The notes under the pieces were generated by a model. That model did not search any database. It had not been told where the DNA came from and saw nothing but the letters and a program-made list of their open reading frames with translations. From Cupriavidus sp. IDO (lineage in GTDB: Bacteria > Pseudomonadota > Gammaproteobacteria > Burkholderiales > Burkholderiaceae), in the NCBI RefSeq assembly GCF_000812465.1, contig NZ_JWMA01000165.1, positions 62,001-126,000 on the forward strand: a DNA stretch of 64,000 nt. Direction: 5' to 3'. Both the position numbers and the translations under genes were made by a program. Positions 1 to 10,960 of the stretch are shown one piece after another. The first letter of the stretch is position 1; each line of letters opens with the position of its first letter.

Positions 1-1114
1 ACATGCCGTTTTCGATGGTCTCGAAGAAGCGCTCTTCCTCGGCCTTCAGCACTTCGATCACGCGCGACTGCGCTTCGGCCAGCTCCGGATAGGCCTGGCC
101 CATCTGCGCGACCAGGTCCGGCACCAGCTTGTGGAAGAACGGCGTCTTCTGGCCCAGCTTGTAGCCGTGGCGGATGGCGCGGCGGATGATCCGGCGCAGC
201 ACGTAGCCGCGGCCTTCGTTGCCGGGGATCACGCCGTCGACGATCAGGAACGAGCAAGCGCGGATATGGTCGGCGATGACCTTCAGCGAGTTCTGGTTCA
301 GGTTGTCGATATGCGTTTCGCGCGCGGCGGCCTTGATCAGCGCCTGGAACAGGTCGATCTCGTAGTTGCTGTGCACGTGCTGCAGCACCGCGGCAATGCG
401 TTCCAGGCCCATGCCGGTGTCCACGCACGGCTTGGGCAGCGGCGTCATATTGCCCTGCTCGTCGCGGTTGAACTGCATGAACACCAGGTTCCAGATCTCG
501 ATGTAGCGGTCGCCGTCTTCCTCGGGCGATCCCGGGGGGCCGCCCCACACGTCCGGGCCGTGGTCGTAGAAGATTTCTGAGCACGGGCCGCAGGGGCCGG
601 TGTCGGCCATCTGCCAGAAGTTGTCCGAAGCGTAGCGCGCGCCCTTGTTGTCGCCGATGCGCACGATCCGCTCGGCCGGCACGCCGACTTCCTTTGCCCA
701 GATGTCGTAGGCCTCGTCGTCCTCGGCATACACCGTCACCCACAGCTTCTCGGCGGGCAGCTGGTAGACCTTGGTCAGCAGCTCCCACGCGTACTGGATG
801 GCTTCGCGCTTGAAGTAGTCGCCGAACGAGAAGTTGCCCAGCATTTCGAAGAACGTATGGTGGCGGGCCGTGTAGCCCACGTTCTCCAGGTCGTTATGCT
901 TGCCGCCGGCGCGTACCGAGCGCTGCGATGAGGTGGCGCGGGTGTAGGGCCGCTTGTCGGTGCCCAGGAACACGTCCTTGAACTGCACCATGCCGGAATT
1001 GGTAAACAGCAGCGTCGGGTCGTTCGCCGGCACCAGGCTGGACGAGCGGACCACGGTATGGCCCTTCGATTCGAAGAACTGCAGGAACTTGCTGCGAATG
1101 TCGGAGACTTTCAT
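1..1114 (-). CDS. alaS: Alanyl-tRNA synthetase, N-terminal part (cut by window edge)
   Basis: This class II aminoacyl-tRNA synthetase charges tRNA-Ala with alanine in the cytoplasm. The window holds roughly the first 371 residues, beginning MKVSDIRSKFLQFFESKGH. Class II features are visible: motif 2 region HHTFFEMLGNFSFGDYFK and the motif 3 stretch GMGLERIAAVLQ, followed by the start of the helical tRNA-recognition domain. The editing and C-Ala domains lie beyond the left edge. The start is ATG at 1114; a perfect TATAAT on the minus strand lies about 65 bases upstream. It is transcribed divergently from the CoA-transferase gene. Identification is secure; only completeness is unknown. Confidence 0.97.
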   Translation of the reverse strand, partial: MKVSDIRSKFLQFFESKGHTVVRSSSLVPANDPTLLFTNSGMVQFKDVFLGTDKRPYTRATSSQRSVRAGGKHNDLENVGYTARHHTFFEMLGNFSFGDYFKREAIQYAWELLTKVYQLPAEKLWVTVYAEDDEAYDIWAKEVGVPAERIVRIGDNKGARYASDNFWQMADTGPCGPCSEIFYDHGPDVWGGPPGSPEEDGDRYIEIWNLVFMQFNRDEQGNMTPLPKPCVDTGMGLERIAAVLQHVHSNYEIDLFQALIKAAARETHIDNLNQNSLKVIADHIRACSFLIVDGVIPGNEGRGYVLRRIIRRAIRHGYKLGQKTPFFHKLVPDLVAQMGQAYPELAEAQSRVIEVLKAEEERFFETIENGM

Positions 1115-1180
1115 GTTTTGGCAGGCGCATCCCGCGGCGTGGCAGGGCGCAATCAATCGGATTGGATTTGCAAACCGTTG

Positions 1181-1186
1181 ATTATA
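1181..1186 (-). promoter_or_regulatory. Candidate -10 element of alaS
   Basis: A perfect TATAAT hexamer read on the minus strand, 67 to 72 bases upstream of the alaS start codon. No good -35 hexamer was seen at the expected distance, so the call rests on the -10 match and position in the divergent gap. Confidence 0.35.
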
Positions 1187-1387
1187 CGGGCAAGCCAGCC
1201 CCCCGGGCACTCCCGCGGGGGCCATGGCGCGGCGGCCGGCTATCGCCCACTTCTCGCGCCGGGCGGCGGTCCCGGAGCGGCCCGCCGGCATGCCGGTGGT
1301 AGAGTGCTTGCAGTCCGCTGCGGCCCTGCCGCCGGCGGCGGAACCCCCTCCATTTATCCCACTTCAAGCCAGGATCGCCTCACTGCC

Positions 1388-2608
1388 ATGGGAGCCTTAA
1401 GTCACCTCCGCGTCCTCGACCTGACCCGCGTCCTTGCCGGGCCATGGTGCGCCCAGAACCTTGCCGATTTCGGTGCCGATGTGATCAAGATCGAGCGCCC
1501 GGGCGCCGGTGACGACACCCGGACGTGGGGCCCGCCCTGGCTCAGGGACGCCGACGGCCGCGACACTGCCGAGGCTGCCTACTACCTGGCCGCCAACCGC
1601 AACAAGCGCTCGGTCACCTGCGACATCAGCACGCCGGAAGGCCAGCAGGTCGTGCGCGAGCTGGCGGCGCAGAGCGACGTGGTGCTCGAGAACTACAAGG
1701 TCGGCCAGCTCAAGAAGTACGGGCTCGACTACGAATCGCTGAAGCAGGTCAAGCCGGACCTGATCTACTGCTCGGTGACCGGCTTCGGCCAGAACGGCCC
1801 TTATGCCGCGCGCCCGGGCTATGACTTCATCATCCAGGGCATGGGCGGCTTCATGAGCCTGACCGGCGAACGCGACGACCTGCCCGGCGGCGGCCCGCAA
1901 AAGGCCGGCGTGGCGATTTCCGACCTGATGACCGGCCAGTACGCCACCATCGCCGTGCTGGCGGCGCTGGCGCACCGCGACCGCACAGGCGTTGGCCAGT
2001 ACATCGACATGGCCCTGCTCGACGTGCAGGTGGCGATGCTGGCCAACATGAACACCAACTACCTCGCCAGCGGCGAGGCGCCGCGCCGCTGGGGCAACGC
2101 ACACCCGAACATCGTGCCTTACCAGACCTTCCAGGCGGCCGACGGCTGGATCATCGTCGCGGTGGGCAACGACGGGCAGTTCCGCAAGTTCGTCACCGAC
2201 GGCGGCAAGCCCGAGCTGGCCGACGATCCGCGCTTCGCCACCAACCCGCAGCGCGTGGCCAACCGCGATGTGCTGGTGCCGATCCTGGCCGAGATGGTGC
2301 GCCCGCGCACCCGCGCGCAATGGATCCGCGACCTGGAAGCGGCTGGCGTGCCGTGCGGCCCGATCAACACGCTCGACGACGTGTTCGAGGACGAGCAGGT
2401 CAAGGCACGCGGCCTGCGCGTGGACCTGCCCCACCCGAGCGCCGGCGAGGTCAAGCTGGTCGGCAGCCCGATCAAGATGAGCGCCACGCCGCCGCAGGCG
2501 CTGCGCCACCCGCCGCTGCTGGGCGAACACACCGACACGGTGCTGGCCGGCACGCTGGGCTACAGCGCTGAGCAGATCGCAGCACTACGCGCAAAGGGTG
2601 TGCTGTAA
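1388..2608 (+). CDS. CaiB/BaiF (family III) CoA-transferase
   Basis: A 406-residue family III CoA-transferase, which moves CoA between carboxylic acids through a covalent aspartyl intermediate. The N-terminus (LRVLDLTRVLAGPWCAQNLA) is the family CoA-binding signature, and the likely catalytic Asp is Asp179 in ISDLMTGQYA. Length is normal for formyl-CoA or succinyl-CoA:acid transferases. The open frame extends upstream into alaS, but the domain begins at ATG 1388, which I take as the start although only a weak AGGAT lies upstream. Substrate cannot be told from sequence. The gene stands alone and is followed by a strong hairpin. Confidence 0.9.
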   Translation: MGALSHLRVLDLTRVLAGPWCAQNLADFGADVIKIERPGAGDDTRTWGPPWLRDADGRDTAEAAYYLAANRNKRSVTCDISTPEGQQVVRELAAQSDVVLENYKVGQLKKYGLDYESLKQVKPDLIYCSVTGFGQNGPYAARPGYDFIIQGMGGFMSLTGERDDLPGGGPQKAGVAISDLMTGQYATIAVLAALAHRDRTGVGQYIDMALLDVQVAMLANMNTNYLASGEAPRRWGNAHPNIVPYQTFQAADGWIIVAVGNDGQFRKFVTDGGKPELADDPRFATNPQRVANRDVLVPILAEMVRPRTRAQWIRDLEAAGVPCGPINTLDDVFEDEQVKARGLRVDLPHPSAGEVKLVGSPIKMSATPPQALRHPPLLGEHTDTVLAGTLGYSAEQIAALRAKGVL

Positions 2609-2621
2609 GATTCTCCTCCGA

Positions 2622-2649
2622 CCGTGGGCGGGCTTCGGTCCGCCCACGG
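2622..2649 (+). terminator. GC-rich hairpin after the CoA-transferase gene
   Basis: A perfect 10-bp stem (CCGTGGGCGG / CCGCCCACGG) with an 8-base loop lies 14 bases after the stop codon. There is no long T run, so it may be a weak intrinsic terminator or an mRNA-stabilising stem. Confidence 0.5.
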
Positions 2650-2704
2650 TGCTGTCATTTCCGGAAGCCATTCCCTTCCCGACTGAAGCACCAGAGGAGA
2701 ACCC

Positions 2705-3160
2705 ATGCTGACCGATGCCCTGCTGGCCTTCCTGCATTTCCTTGCCATCTTCGTCCTGATCACCCTGATGGCCGCCGAAGCGGTGGTCCTGCGCCCGGAC
2801 ATCACGCCAGCCACGGTGCGGCGCCTGTCGCTGTACGACCTGTTCTACTTCCTGTCCGCGATGGTGGTGCTTGCCACCGGCCTCTTGCGCCTGTTCTATG
2901 GCGCCAAGGGCGTCGATTTTTACCTGCACAACCCGTGGTTCCACGCCAAGATCAGCGTGTTTGTGCTGATCGCGCTGTGCTCGCTGCCGCCGACCTTTGC
3001 CATTTCGCGCTGGCGCAAGCAGGCGAGCAAGCTGCCGGACTACGTGCCGCCGCCGTCCGAGCTGAAGAAGGCGCGCCGCTGGGTCATGATCGAAGCCCAC
3101 CTGCTGATCCTGCTGCCACTGTGCGCCGTGATGATGGCCCGTGGCATTGGCGCCCGATAA
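2705..3160 (+). CDS. DUF2214 family inner-membrane protein
   Basis: A 151-residue protein with about four hydrophobic segments: residues 1-22, a pair around 45-65, one around 80-100, and a last one near 130-150. The pattern, including the loop around RLFYGAKGVDFYLHNPWFHA and the following Lys in HAKI, matches the DUF2214 membrane family, which has no assigned function. A good ribosome binding site (AGAGGAGAA) precedes ATG 2705. It ends 25 bases before the Bug receptor gene and may be cotranscribed with it, but the two families have no known functional link. Confidence 0.8.
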   Translation: MLTDALLAFLHFLAIFVLITLMAAEAVVLRPDITPATVRRLSLYDLFYFLSAMVVLATGLLRLFYGAKGVDFYLHNPWFHAKISVFVLIALCSLPPTFAISRWRKQASKLPDYVPPPSELKKARRWVMIEAHLLILLPLCAVMMARGIGAR

Positions 3161-3185
3161 GAATTCCAATCCCTCCCAGTCAGAC

Positions 3186-4181
3186 ATGCTGAAGAAACTG
3201 CTCGCCGCCGCCCTGACGGCTGCCATGCTCCCTGCCACGGCCGCCCTGGCGGCCACCGCCTACCCGACCAAGCCGATCCGCTTCGTGGTGCCCTACCCCG
3301 CTGGCGGGCCGCTCGATACCGTGGCGCGCGCCATCGGCGAGAAGCTGCGCGACAGCCTGGGCCAGCCGGTGGTGGTGGAGAACAAGCCGGGCGCCGGCGG
3401 CAACCTGGGCGCGGACTACGTCGCCAAGCAGCCGGCGGACGGCTACACCATCGTCATGGGCGCGGTGGCCACCCACGCCATCAACCCGGCGCTGTTCAGC
3501 AAGATGCCATATGACCCGGTGAAGGACTTCGCGCCGATCACGCTGGTGGCCGACGTGCCGAACGTGCTGGTGATGCATCCGGGCAAGGCGGCCGAGCTTC
3601 ACATCGGCAATGTGCGCGAGCTGGTGGAGTACGCACGCAAGCATCCGGGCAAGCTGGACTATGCCTCGGGCGGCAACGGCAGCGCCGGGCACCTGTCGGG
3701 CGAGCTGTTCAAGAGCATGGCGAAGATCAGCATGGTCCATATCCCGTACAACGGCGCATCGCCCGCGCAGCTGTCGGTGCTGTCGGGCCAGACTGACCTG
3801 ATCTTCGACAACCTGGCTTCGGCGTCGGCCAATATCAAGGCCGGCAAGCTCAAGGCGTTCGCGGTCACCACCTCCAGCCGCGCCGCCGCATTCCCCGAGC
3901 TGCCGACCATTGCCGAGGCCGGCAAGGGACTGGGGCTGGAGGGCTTCGATATTTCGACGTGGTTCGGCGTGTTTGCGCCGGCCAATACGCCGCGCGAGAT
4001 CGTCGAAAAGCTCAACCACGATATCGTCGCCATTCTCAAGACCGACGACATGAAGGCGCGGCTGGCCCGCATCGGTGCCCAGCCCGCGCCGACCACGCCC
4101 GAGCAGTTTGCCGCGCTGATCCAGCGCGAACTGAAGAAGTACGCGCAGATCGTGAAGGTGTCGGGCGCCAAGGTAGACTGA
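3186..4181 (+). CDS. Bug-family periplasmic solute receptor (TctC-like)
   Basis: A 331-residue extracytoplasmic receptor of the tripartite tricarboxylate transporter (Bug) family, which captures small carboxylates in the periplasm. A Sec signal peptide is visible (MLKKLLAAALTAAMLPATAALA), followed by the typical first strand YPTKPIRFVVPYPAGGPLD and the family motif around NKPGAGGNLGADYVAK. The frame is open upstream to 3141, but the signal peptide sets the start at ATG 3186. No permease genes are adjacent; the nearest TctBA pair is 2 kb away across the antiporter. Ligand unknown. Confidence 0.9.
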   Translation: MLKKLLAAALTAAMLPATAALAATAYPTKPIRFVVPYPAGGPLDTVARAIGEKLRDSLGQPVVVENKPGAGGNLGADYVAKQPADGYTIVMGAVATHAINPALFSKMPYDPVKDFAPITLVADVPNVLVMHPGKAAELHIGNVRELVEYARKHPGKLDYASGGNGSAGHLSGELFKSMAKISMVHIPYNGASPAQLSVLSGQTDLIFDNLASASANIKAGKLKAFAVTTSSRAAAFPELPTIAEAGKGLGLEGFDISTWFGVFAPANTPREIVEKLNHDIVAILKTDDMKARLARIGAQPAPTTPEQFAALIQRELKKYAQIVKVSGAKVD

Positions 4182-4196
4182 GCGCGCCCCGGCTAT

Positions 4197-5960
4197 TCAA
4201 GGGTCCTTGCGTTTGCGCGGCCAGCGATGCGCCGGCCTCTCGCCCTCCAGCCGCGGCAGCAGCAGGCCTACCTGGATGATGCGTGCTCCGTCCATGCGCG
4301 TGACCGTCAGGCGCAGGCCGGCGATTTCGACGCTGTCTCCCTCCACCGGCGGTGATGTGAACACCTGCTGCATCGCATCTTCCAGTGTCAGCGGATACTC
4401 GGCCGGCGTCAGCGCGCGGTTGCCGTAAAGCCCCGCAACGTCGCGCAGGAAGGCGTCGCCCGACAGCAGGAAATCGTGCGAGGCCTGCTCCCACGCGGGG
4501 GCACGGCCCGGCGTCTGGAACAGCACGGACAGCATTGCCAGGCTGGTTGCTGGCGCCAGGACCGAAACCGCATCCCCGGCGCGCAGCACGGTCTGCTCGG
4601 GCGCGGCCAGCGCCTCGTCGCGTGCCACCGTCATCAGGCGGCAATTTGGCGGCAGTTCGAGCTGGTCCGCACGCACATTCTCGACCGGCGAGTTCGGCCC
4701 GACCTCGAACTGCATCACTTCCAGCGTCGGCGCCCGCGTGCCCCGCAGGCGCGAGCGCGCCAGCGGCTCCGGATAACCCGGACGCAGCACGCGCGCCAAG
4801 CGCGCCGCCACCGACACCGTGGTGCCCTGGAACAGCAGGCTGGCCAGCACCACCGCAAACGCGATGCGGAACAGCAGTCCCGATTCGGGCACGTCCTTGA
4901 GCAGCGGGAACAGCGCCAGCACGATCGGCACGGCGCCGCGCAGGCCCATCCAGGCGATAAAGCCTTTCTCGCGGGCATTGAAGCGGAATGGCAGCAAGGC
5001 GATCCATACCGCCAGCGGGCGTGCCACCAGCATCAGGAATGCCGCCACCGCAACCGCCGGCAGCGCCACTTCCCAGATCCGGTGCGGCGCCACCAGCAGG
5101 CCGAGCAGCAGGAACATGGCCGACTGCGCCAGCCAGGCCATGCCGTCCATGGCGCGCATGGTGTCCGATGTCACGGCGCGGTCGCGGTTGCCGATCAGCA
5201 TGCCAGTCAGGTAGACCGCCAGGAAACCGCTGCCGCCCGCGGTCTGCACGATGGCAAACACCATCGCACCACCCGAGCACAGCAGGATGGCCTGCAGCCC
5301 TTCCGCCACGCGGATACGCTCGAGCACCTTGGCCAGGCAGTACCCCAGCCCGAGGCCGAGCGCGCCGCCCACCCCGAACTGCACCACCAGGCGCATCGCC
5401 AGCCCGCCAGGCGTCAGGCCTTCAGGCGCGGTCAACCACTCCATCAGCGTCAGCGTCAGGAAAATCGCCATCGGGTCGTTGATGCCCGACTCGATCTCAA
5501 GCACGCTCGCCACGCGCTCCTTGAGCCGGATCCCGCTGCTGTGCAACAGGGAGAAAACCGCCGCGGCATCCGTAGACCCGACAATCGCGCCCAGCAGCAG
5601 CCCGAGCCGCCAGTCGATGCCGAGCACCCACGCCGCGAACCATCCCACCAGCCCCGCGGTCACCAGCACGCCGACCGTGGCCAGCGACAAGGACGGCCTG
5701 AGCGCGACGCGGAAGGTGGTGAACTGCGTCCGCAGCCCCCCGTCCAGCAGGATCACGGCAAGGGCCAGGTTGCCCACCAGGAAGCTCAGCCAGGTATTGG
5801 AGAAACGAATGCCGCCCGGCCCGTCGACGCCGGCCAGCATGCCGACGCCCAGAAAGACCAGCAGGAACGGCACGCCCACGCGTGCCGAGAAGGCGCCCAC
5901 CACGATGCCCAGTGACATCACGACGGCGCCGATAAGGATGACGTGGTCGATGCTCTCCAA
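4197..5960 (-). CDS. nhaP2: CPA1 K+(Na+)/H+ antiporter with C-terminal regulatory domains
   Basis: A 587-residue inner-membrane antiporter resembling NhaP2/CvrA, which exchanges cytoplasmic K+ or Na+ for protons. About 12 membrane segments occupy residues 1-400, including the core motif GSTDAAAVFSLLHSSGI and the ESGINDPMAI segment with the transport Asp. The soluble tail carries a TrkA-C-like domain (around 400-485) and a CorC-like transporter-associated domain. The start is TTG at 5960, supported by AAGGAG just upstream. It converges on the Bug receptor (15-base gap) and is divergent from tctB. A pair of near-identical CTGAAAGGT-type repeats sits 25-43 bases upstream. Confidence 0.88.
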   Translation of the reverse strand: MESIDHVILIGAVVMSLGIVVGAFSARVGVPFLLVFLGVGMLAGVDGPGGIRFSNTWLSFLVGNLALAVILLDGGLRTQFTTFRVALRPSLSLATVGVLVTAGLVGWFAAWVLGIDWRLGLLLGAIVGSTDAAAVFSLLHSSGIRLKERVASVLEIESGINDPMAIFLTLTLMEWLTAPEGLTPGGLAMRLVVQFGVGGALGLGLGYCLAKVLERIRVAEGLQAILLCSGGAMVFAIVQTAGGSGFLAVYLTGMLIGNRDRAVTSDTMRAMDGMAWLAQSAMFLLLGLLVAPHRIWEVALPAVAVAAFLMLVARPLAVWIALLPFRFNAREKGFIAWMGLRGAVPIVLALFPLLKDVPESGLLFRIAFAVVLASLLFQGTTVSVAARLARVLRPGYPEPLARSRLRGTRAPTLEVMQFEVGPNSPVENVRADQLELPPNCRLMTVARDEALAAPEQTVLRAGDAVSVLAPATSLAMLSVLFQTPGRAPAWEQASHDFLLSGDAFLRDVAGLYGNRALTPAEYPLTLEDAMQQVFTSPPVEGDSVEIAGLRLTVTRMDGARIIQVGLLLPRLEGERPAHRWPRKRKDP

Positions 5961-6168
5961 AGCGCTCCTTCTTTTCTTGCTTTTACCTTTCGGAACCTTT
6001 CAGCAAAGCGAGGTCTTCGCCACGCGACAGTCTCGATCCACTGCGCCCGATGATAGCCCACCCCGGTGCCGGCTCCGCCCGCCTGGCCGCATGAATACTG
6101 GGAAAGACGGCCCTTTTAAGCGCCGAATCACTAGGGGATACCCTCAGCATGACCCTGTTTGCAGACAT

Positions 6169-6188
6169 CTGAAAGGTAGCTGAAAGGT
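6169..6188 (+). repeat. Tandem CTGAAAGGT direct repeat, 11-bp period
   Basis: Two exact copies of CTGAAAGGT start 11 bases apart upstream of tctB, a spacing typical of OmpR-class response-regulator sites. Copies in the opposite orientation lie near the antiporter start. The regulator is not in the window. Confidence 0.5.
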
Positions 6189-6232
6189 CGTCCCCTTACC
6201 TTGCACCCTGCCCGCAGGCGAGCCCGGAATTT

Positions 6233-6248
6233 CTGCAGCATGCTGCAG
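6233..6248. promoter_or_regulatory. 16-bp perfect palindrome upstream of tctB
   Basis: CTGCAGCATGCTGCAG is a perfect palindrome 56 bases before the tctB start. It may be an operator or a chance GC-rich palindrome. Confidence 0.3.
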
Positions 6249-6303
6249 TGCAAAAACCGGAGCCGCACGCAGATTTCAAGCTGTCTTATCGAGGAGAATC
6301 ACT

Positions 6304-6765
6304 TTGCGCATACGTAGCCAAAAGGACTTTGCCTCCGGCCTGATGTTTATCCTGGTCGGATTCGGCTTTTCCTGGGTCGCACGCGGCTATTCCATGGGAA
6401 CCGCTGCGAAGATGGGACCGGGGTATTTCCCGTTCTGGCTCGGCATCGTGCTCGCCCTGCTGGGCGCGCTGGTGCTGTGGGGCTCGCTGTCTTCCAGGAT
6501 GGAAGAGGATCAGCTCGCACGCTGGGATATCAAGACGCTGCTGTGGATCCTCGGTGCCGTGATCCTGTTCGGCCTGCTGCTCAAGCCGCTGGGCATGGTG
6601 CTGTCTGTGCTGGTGCTGGTGCTGGTCTCGTCGATGGCCAGCCACGAATTCAGCTGGAAGGGTGCCATCCTGAACGCGATCATCCTCGTGGTGATCAGCC
6701 TGGGCGCCTTCGTGTACGGCATCAATCTGCAGATGCCGGTGTGGCCGGCTTTCCTGGCAAGCTAA
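6304..6765 (+). CDS. tctB: Tripartite tricarboxylate transporter, small membrane subunit
   Basis: A 153-residue TctB-type protein, the small four-helix membrane subunit of a secondary tripartite carboxylate transporter. The fingerprint KMGPGYFPFWLGIVLALLGA near residues 40-60 is characteristic, followed by two more hydrophobic segments. The start is TTG at 6304, chosen because GAGGAG lies 7 bases upstream and no ATG fits. tctA follows after 13 bases, so the two are an operon. No tctC receptor gene is adjacent; a Bug protein encoded elsewhere, such as those at 3186 or 12033, would have to supply substrate. Confidence 0.9.
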   Translation: MRIRSQKDFASGLMFILVGFGFSWVARGYSMGTAAKMGPGYFPFWLGIVLALLGALVLWGSLSSRMEEDQLARWDIKTLLWILGAVILFGLLLKPLGMVLSVLVLVLVSSMASHEFSWKGAILNAIILVVISLGAFVYGINLQMPVWPAFLAS

Positions 6766-6778
6766 GGAGCCCGCCAAC

Positions 6779-8281
6779 ATGGAACTACTTTCTAACCTCG
6801 GTCTGGGCTTTGCTACCGCCCTCTCCTTCCAGAACCTCGCCTACGCCTTCCTGGGCTGTGTGCTGGGCACCCTGATCGGCGTGCTGCCGGGCCTGGGGCC
6901 GCTGGCTACCATCGCCATGCTGCTGCCGGTGACCTACACGCTGCCGCCGGTGGCCGCGCTGATCATGCTCGCCGGTATCTACTACGGCGCACAGTACGGT
7001 GGTTCGACCACCGCCATCCTGGTGAACCTGCCGGGCGAATCGTCGTCGGTGGTGACAACCATCGACGGCTACCAGATGGCGCGGCGAGGGCGAGCGGGCG
7101 TGGCACTTGCCACAGCCGGTCTCGGCTCGTTCTTCGCCGGCTGCGTGGCCACCCTGATCCTGGCTGCGTTTGCCGCGCCGCTGTCGGAACTGGCGTTCAA
7201 GTTCGGCCCCGCCGAATACTTCTCGCTGATGGTGCTGGGCCTGATCGGCGCCGTGGTGCTGGCTTCGGGTTCGCTGGTCAAGGCCATTGCGATGATCGTG
7301 CTGGGCCTGCTGCTCGGCCTGGTGGGTACCGACGTGAACTCGGGCGCCGCGCGCTTCTCGTTCGACGTGCCTGAACTGACCGACGGCCTGAACTTCGTCT
7401 CGGTGGCCATGGGCGTGTTCGGCTTCGCGGAAATCATCGCGAACCTGGAGCAGAAGGAACATCGCGAAACGTTCACCGACCACATCACCAACCTGTTCCC
7501 GACCAAGGAAGACTTCAAGCGCATGATCCCGGCCGTGCTGCGCGGCACGGTACTGGGCTCGGCACTGGGCATCCTGCCGGGCGGCGGTGCGGCGCTGGCT
7601 TCGTTTGCAGCCTACTCGCTGGAAAAGAAGACCTCGAAGTACGCGCATGAATTCGGCAAGGGTGCGATCGAAGGCGTGGCAGGTCCGGAATCGGCCAACA
7701 ACGCCGCGGCACAGACTTCATTCATTCCGCTGCTGACGCTGGGCATTCCGCCCAATGCCGTGATGGCGCTGATGGTCGGTGCCATGACCATCCACAACAT
7801 CCAGCCCGGCCCGCAGGTGATGACCAGCAACCCGGCGCTGTTCTGGGGCCTGATCGCCTCGATGTGGATCGGCAACTTCATGCTGATCGTGCTGAACCTG
7901 CCGCTGATCGGTATCTGGGTGAAGCTGCTGAAGGTGCCTTACCGCTACCTCTACCCGGCCATCCTCGTGTTCTGCTGCATCGGCGTGTACTCGGTCCAGA
8001 ACACTACGTTCGACGTGTTCCAGACCGCGGCCTTCGGCGTGATCGGCTACCTGTTCATCAAGCTCAAGTGCGAACCGGCTCCGCTGCTGCTGGGCTTCGT
8101 GCTGGGACCGATGATGGAAGAAAACTTCCGCCGCTCGCTGCTGCTGTCGCGTGGTGATTTCAGCGTGTTCGTGACCCGTCCGCTGTCGATGGGCCTGCTG
8201 ATCGCCGCTGCGGTGCTGGTGCTGATCGTGGCCATGCCGTCGATCAAGTCCAAGCGCGAGGAAGCGTTCCAGGAAGAATAA
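6779..8281 (+). CDS. tctA: Tripartite tricarboxylate transporter, large membrane subunit
   Basis: A 500-residue TctA-type permease with about 12 membrane segments, forming the transport channel with TctB. The two Gly/Pro-rich family motifs are both present: GVLPGLGPLATIAMLLP near residues 33-50 and GILPGGGAALASFAAY near residues 260-280. Length is normal for the family. The gene starts at ATG 6779 behind AAGGAG and ends before a perfect intrinsic terminator, so tctB-tctA is a two-gene unit. Substrate is a small carboxylate by family; which one is unknown. Confidence 0.95.
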   Translation: MELLSNLGLGFATALSFQNLAYAFLGCVLGTLIGVLPGLGPLATIAMLLPVTYTLPPVAALIMLAGIYYGAQYGGSTTAILVNLPGESSSVVTTIDGYQMARRGRAGVALATAGLGSFFAGCVATLILAAFAAPLSELAFKFGPAEYFSLMVLGLIGAVVLASGSLVKAIAMIVLGLLLGLVGTDVNSGAARFSFDVPELTDGLNFVSVAMGVFGFAEIIANLEQKEHRETFTDHITNLFPTKEDFKRMIPAVLRGTVLGSALGILPGGGAALASFAAYSLEKKTSKYAHEFGKGAIEGVAGPESANNAAAQTSFIPLLTLGIPPNAVMALMVGAMTIHNIQPGPQVMTSNPALFWGLIASMWIGNFMLIVLNLPLIGIWVKLLKVPYRYLYPAILVFCCIGVYSVQNTTFDVFQTAAFGVIGYLFIKLKCEPAPLLLGFVLGPMMEENFRRSLLLSRGDFSVFVTRPLSMGLLIAAAVLVLIVAMPSIKSKREEAFQEE

Positions 8282-8292
8282 GCAGGGAACCA

Positions 8293-8312
8293 CGCCGGCG
8301 CTTGCGCCGGCG
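8293..8312 (+). other. Perfect hairpin after tctA
   Basis: CGCCGGCG, a CTTG loop, then CGCCGGCG, 11 bases after the tctA stop and just before the true terminator. Probably a 3'-end stabilising stem. Confidence 0.4.
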
Positions 8313-8329
8313 ACACGACGTAAGACTGA

Positions 8330-8354
8330 GGGCGCCGCGAGGCGCCCTTTTTTT
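8330..8354 (+). terminator. Intrinsic terminator of tctBA
   Basis: A 7-bp stem GGGCGCC / GGCGCCC with a GCGA tetraloop, followed directly by seven T residues: a textbook intrinsic terminator on the plus strand. Confidence 0.9.
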
Positions 8355-8414
8355 GTATCTTGTGCGGACAAAGCCCCGTCAGGGATGACAATCCCGACGG
8401 GGCCAGGCGGCCGC

Positions 8415-10670
<2,256 letters not shown>

Positions 10671-10812
10671 ACGTTCTCTCCTTGTGGGGACGTACTGAAT
10701 ACGCTGCAGCTATAGCGTCAAGGTTTGCTGGCACATCGGCAATTCCGCCGCATTTGCGCGGCATTTGCGTGTCAATCCCGCGCCGGCGCATCACCACCGG
10801 TCAGCGAACGCG

Positions 10813-10830
10813 CGTGGGCGTATGCCCACG
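10813..10830. other. Inverted repeat in the katG-LysR gap
   Basis: CGTGGGC, GTAT, GCCCACG: a perfect 7-bp inverted repeat about 145 bases upstream of katG and downstream of the LysR gene. It could be a 3'-end stem for the LysR transcript or a regulator site. Confidence 0.35.
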
Positions 10831-10844
10831 TGGGATATCGTGGC

Positions 10845-10862
10845 GCCCATAGCAATATGGGC
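10845..10862. other. Stem with GCAA tetraloop downstream of the LysR gene
   Basis: GCCCATA, GCAA, TATGGGC: a perfect 7-bp stem. It lies 99 bases past the LysR stop on the minus strand; no T run follows, so a terminator role is uncertain. Confidence 0.35.
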
Positions 10863-10960
10863 CGCGTCAACGGCCAACCGCAACCAAAATATATGCAGCA
10901 GTGATCTTCAGGAGAATGTCATTCTGACTATCCTCCCGATAGGTGCTGGCTATGGCGGCC

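Larger units (their letters stand above)
5961..6303. promoter_or_regulatory. Divergent control region between antiporter and tctB
   Basis: A 343-base gap with no convincing gene. It holds repeats of CTGAAAGGT: minus strand at 5995-6003 with a one-mismatch copy at 5985-5993, and plus strand at 6169-6177 and 6180-6188. It also holds a 16-bp palindrome at 6233-6248. The tctB ribosome binding site GAGGAG is at 6291-6296. Confidence 0.55.

Noticed and set aside
1115..1387. T-box or leader attenuator upstream of alaS
   Set aside because: No T-box core sequence or antiterminator stem is visible, and such leaders are not expected in this lineage.
1397..2530. A 377-codon open frame on the minus strand
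   Set aside because: Antisense shadow of the CoA-transferase gene with no domain content.
4476..5915. A 479-codon open frame on the plus strand
   Set aside because: Antisense to the antiporter, Gln/His/Arg-rich, no membrane pattern or start signal.
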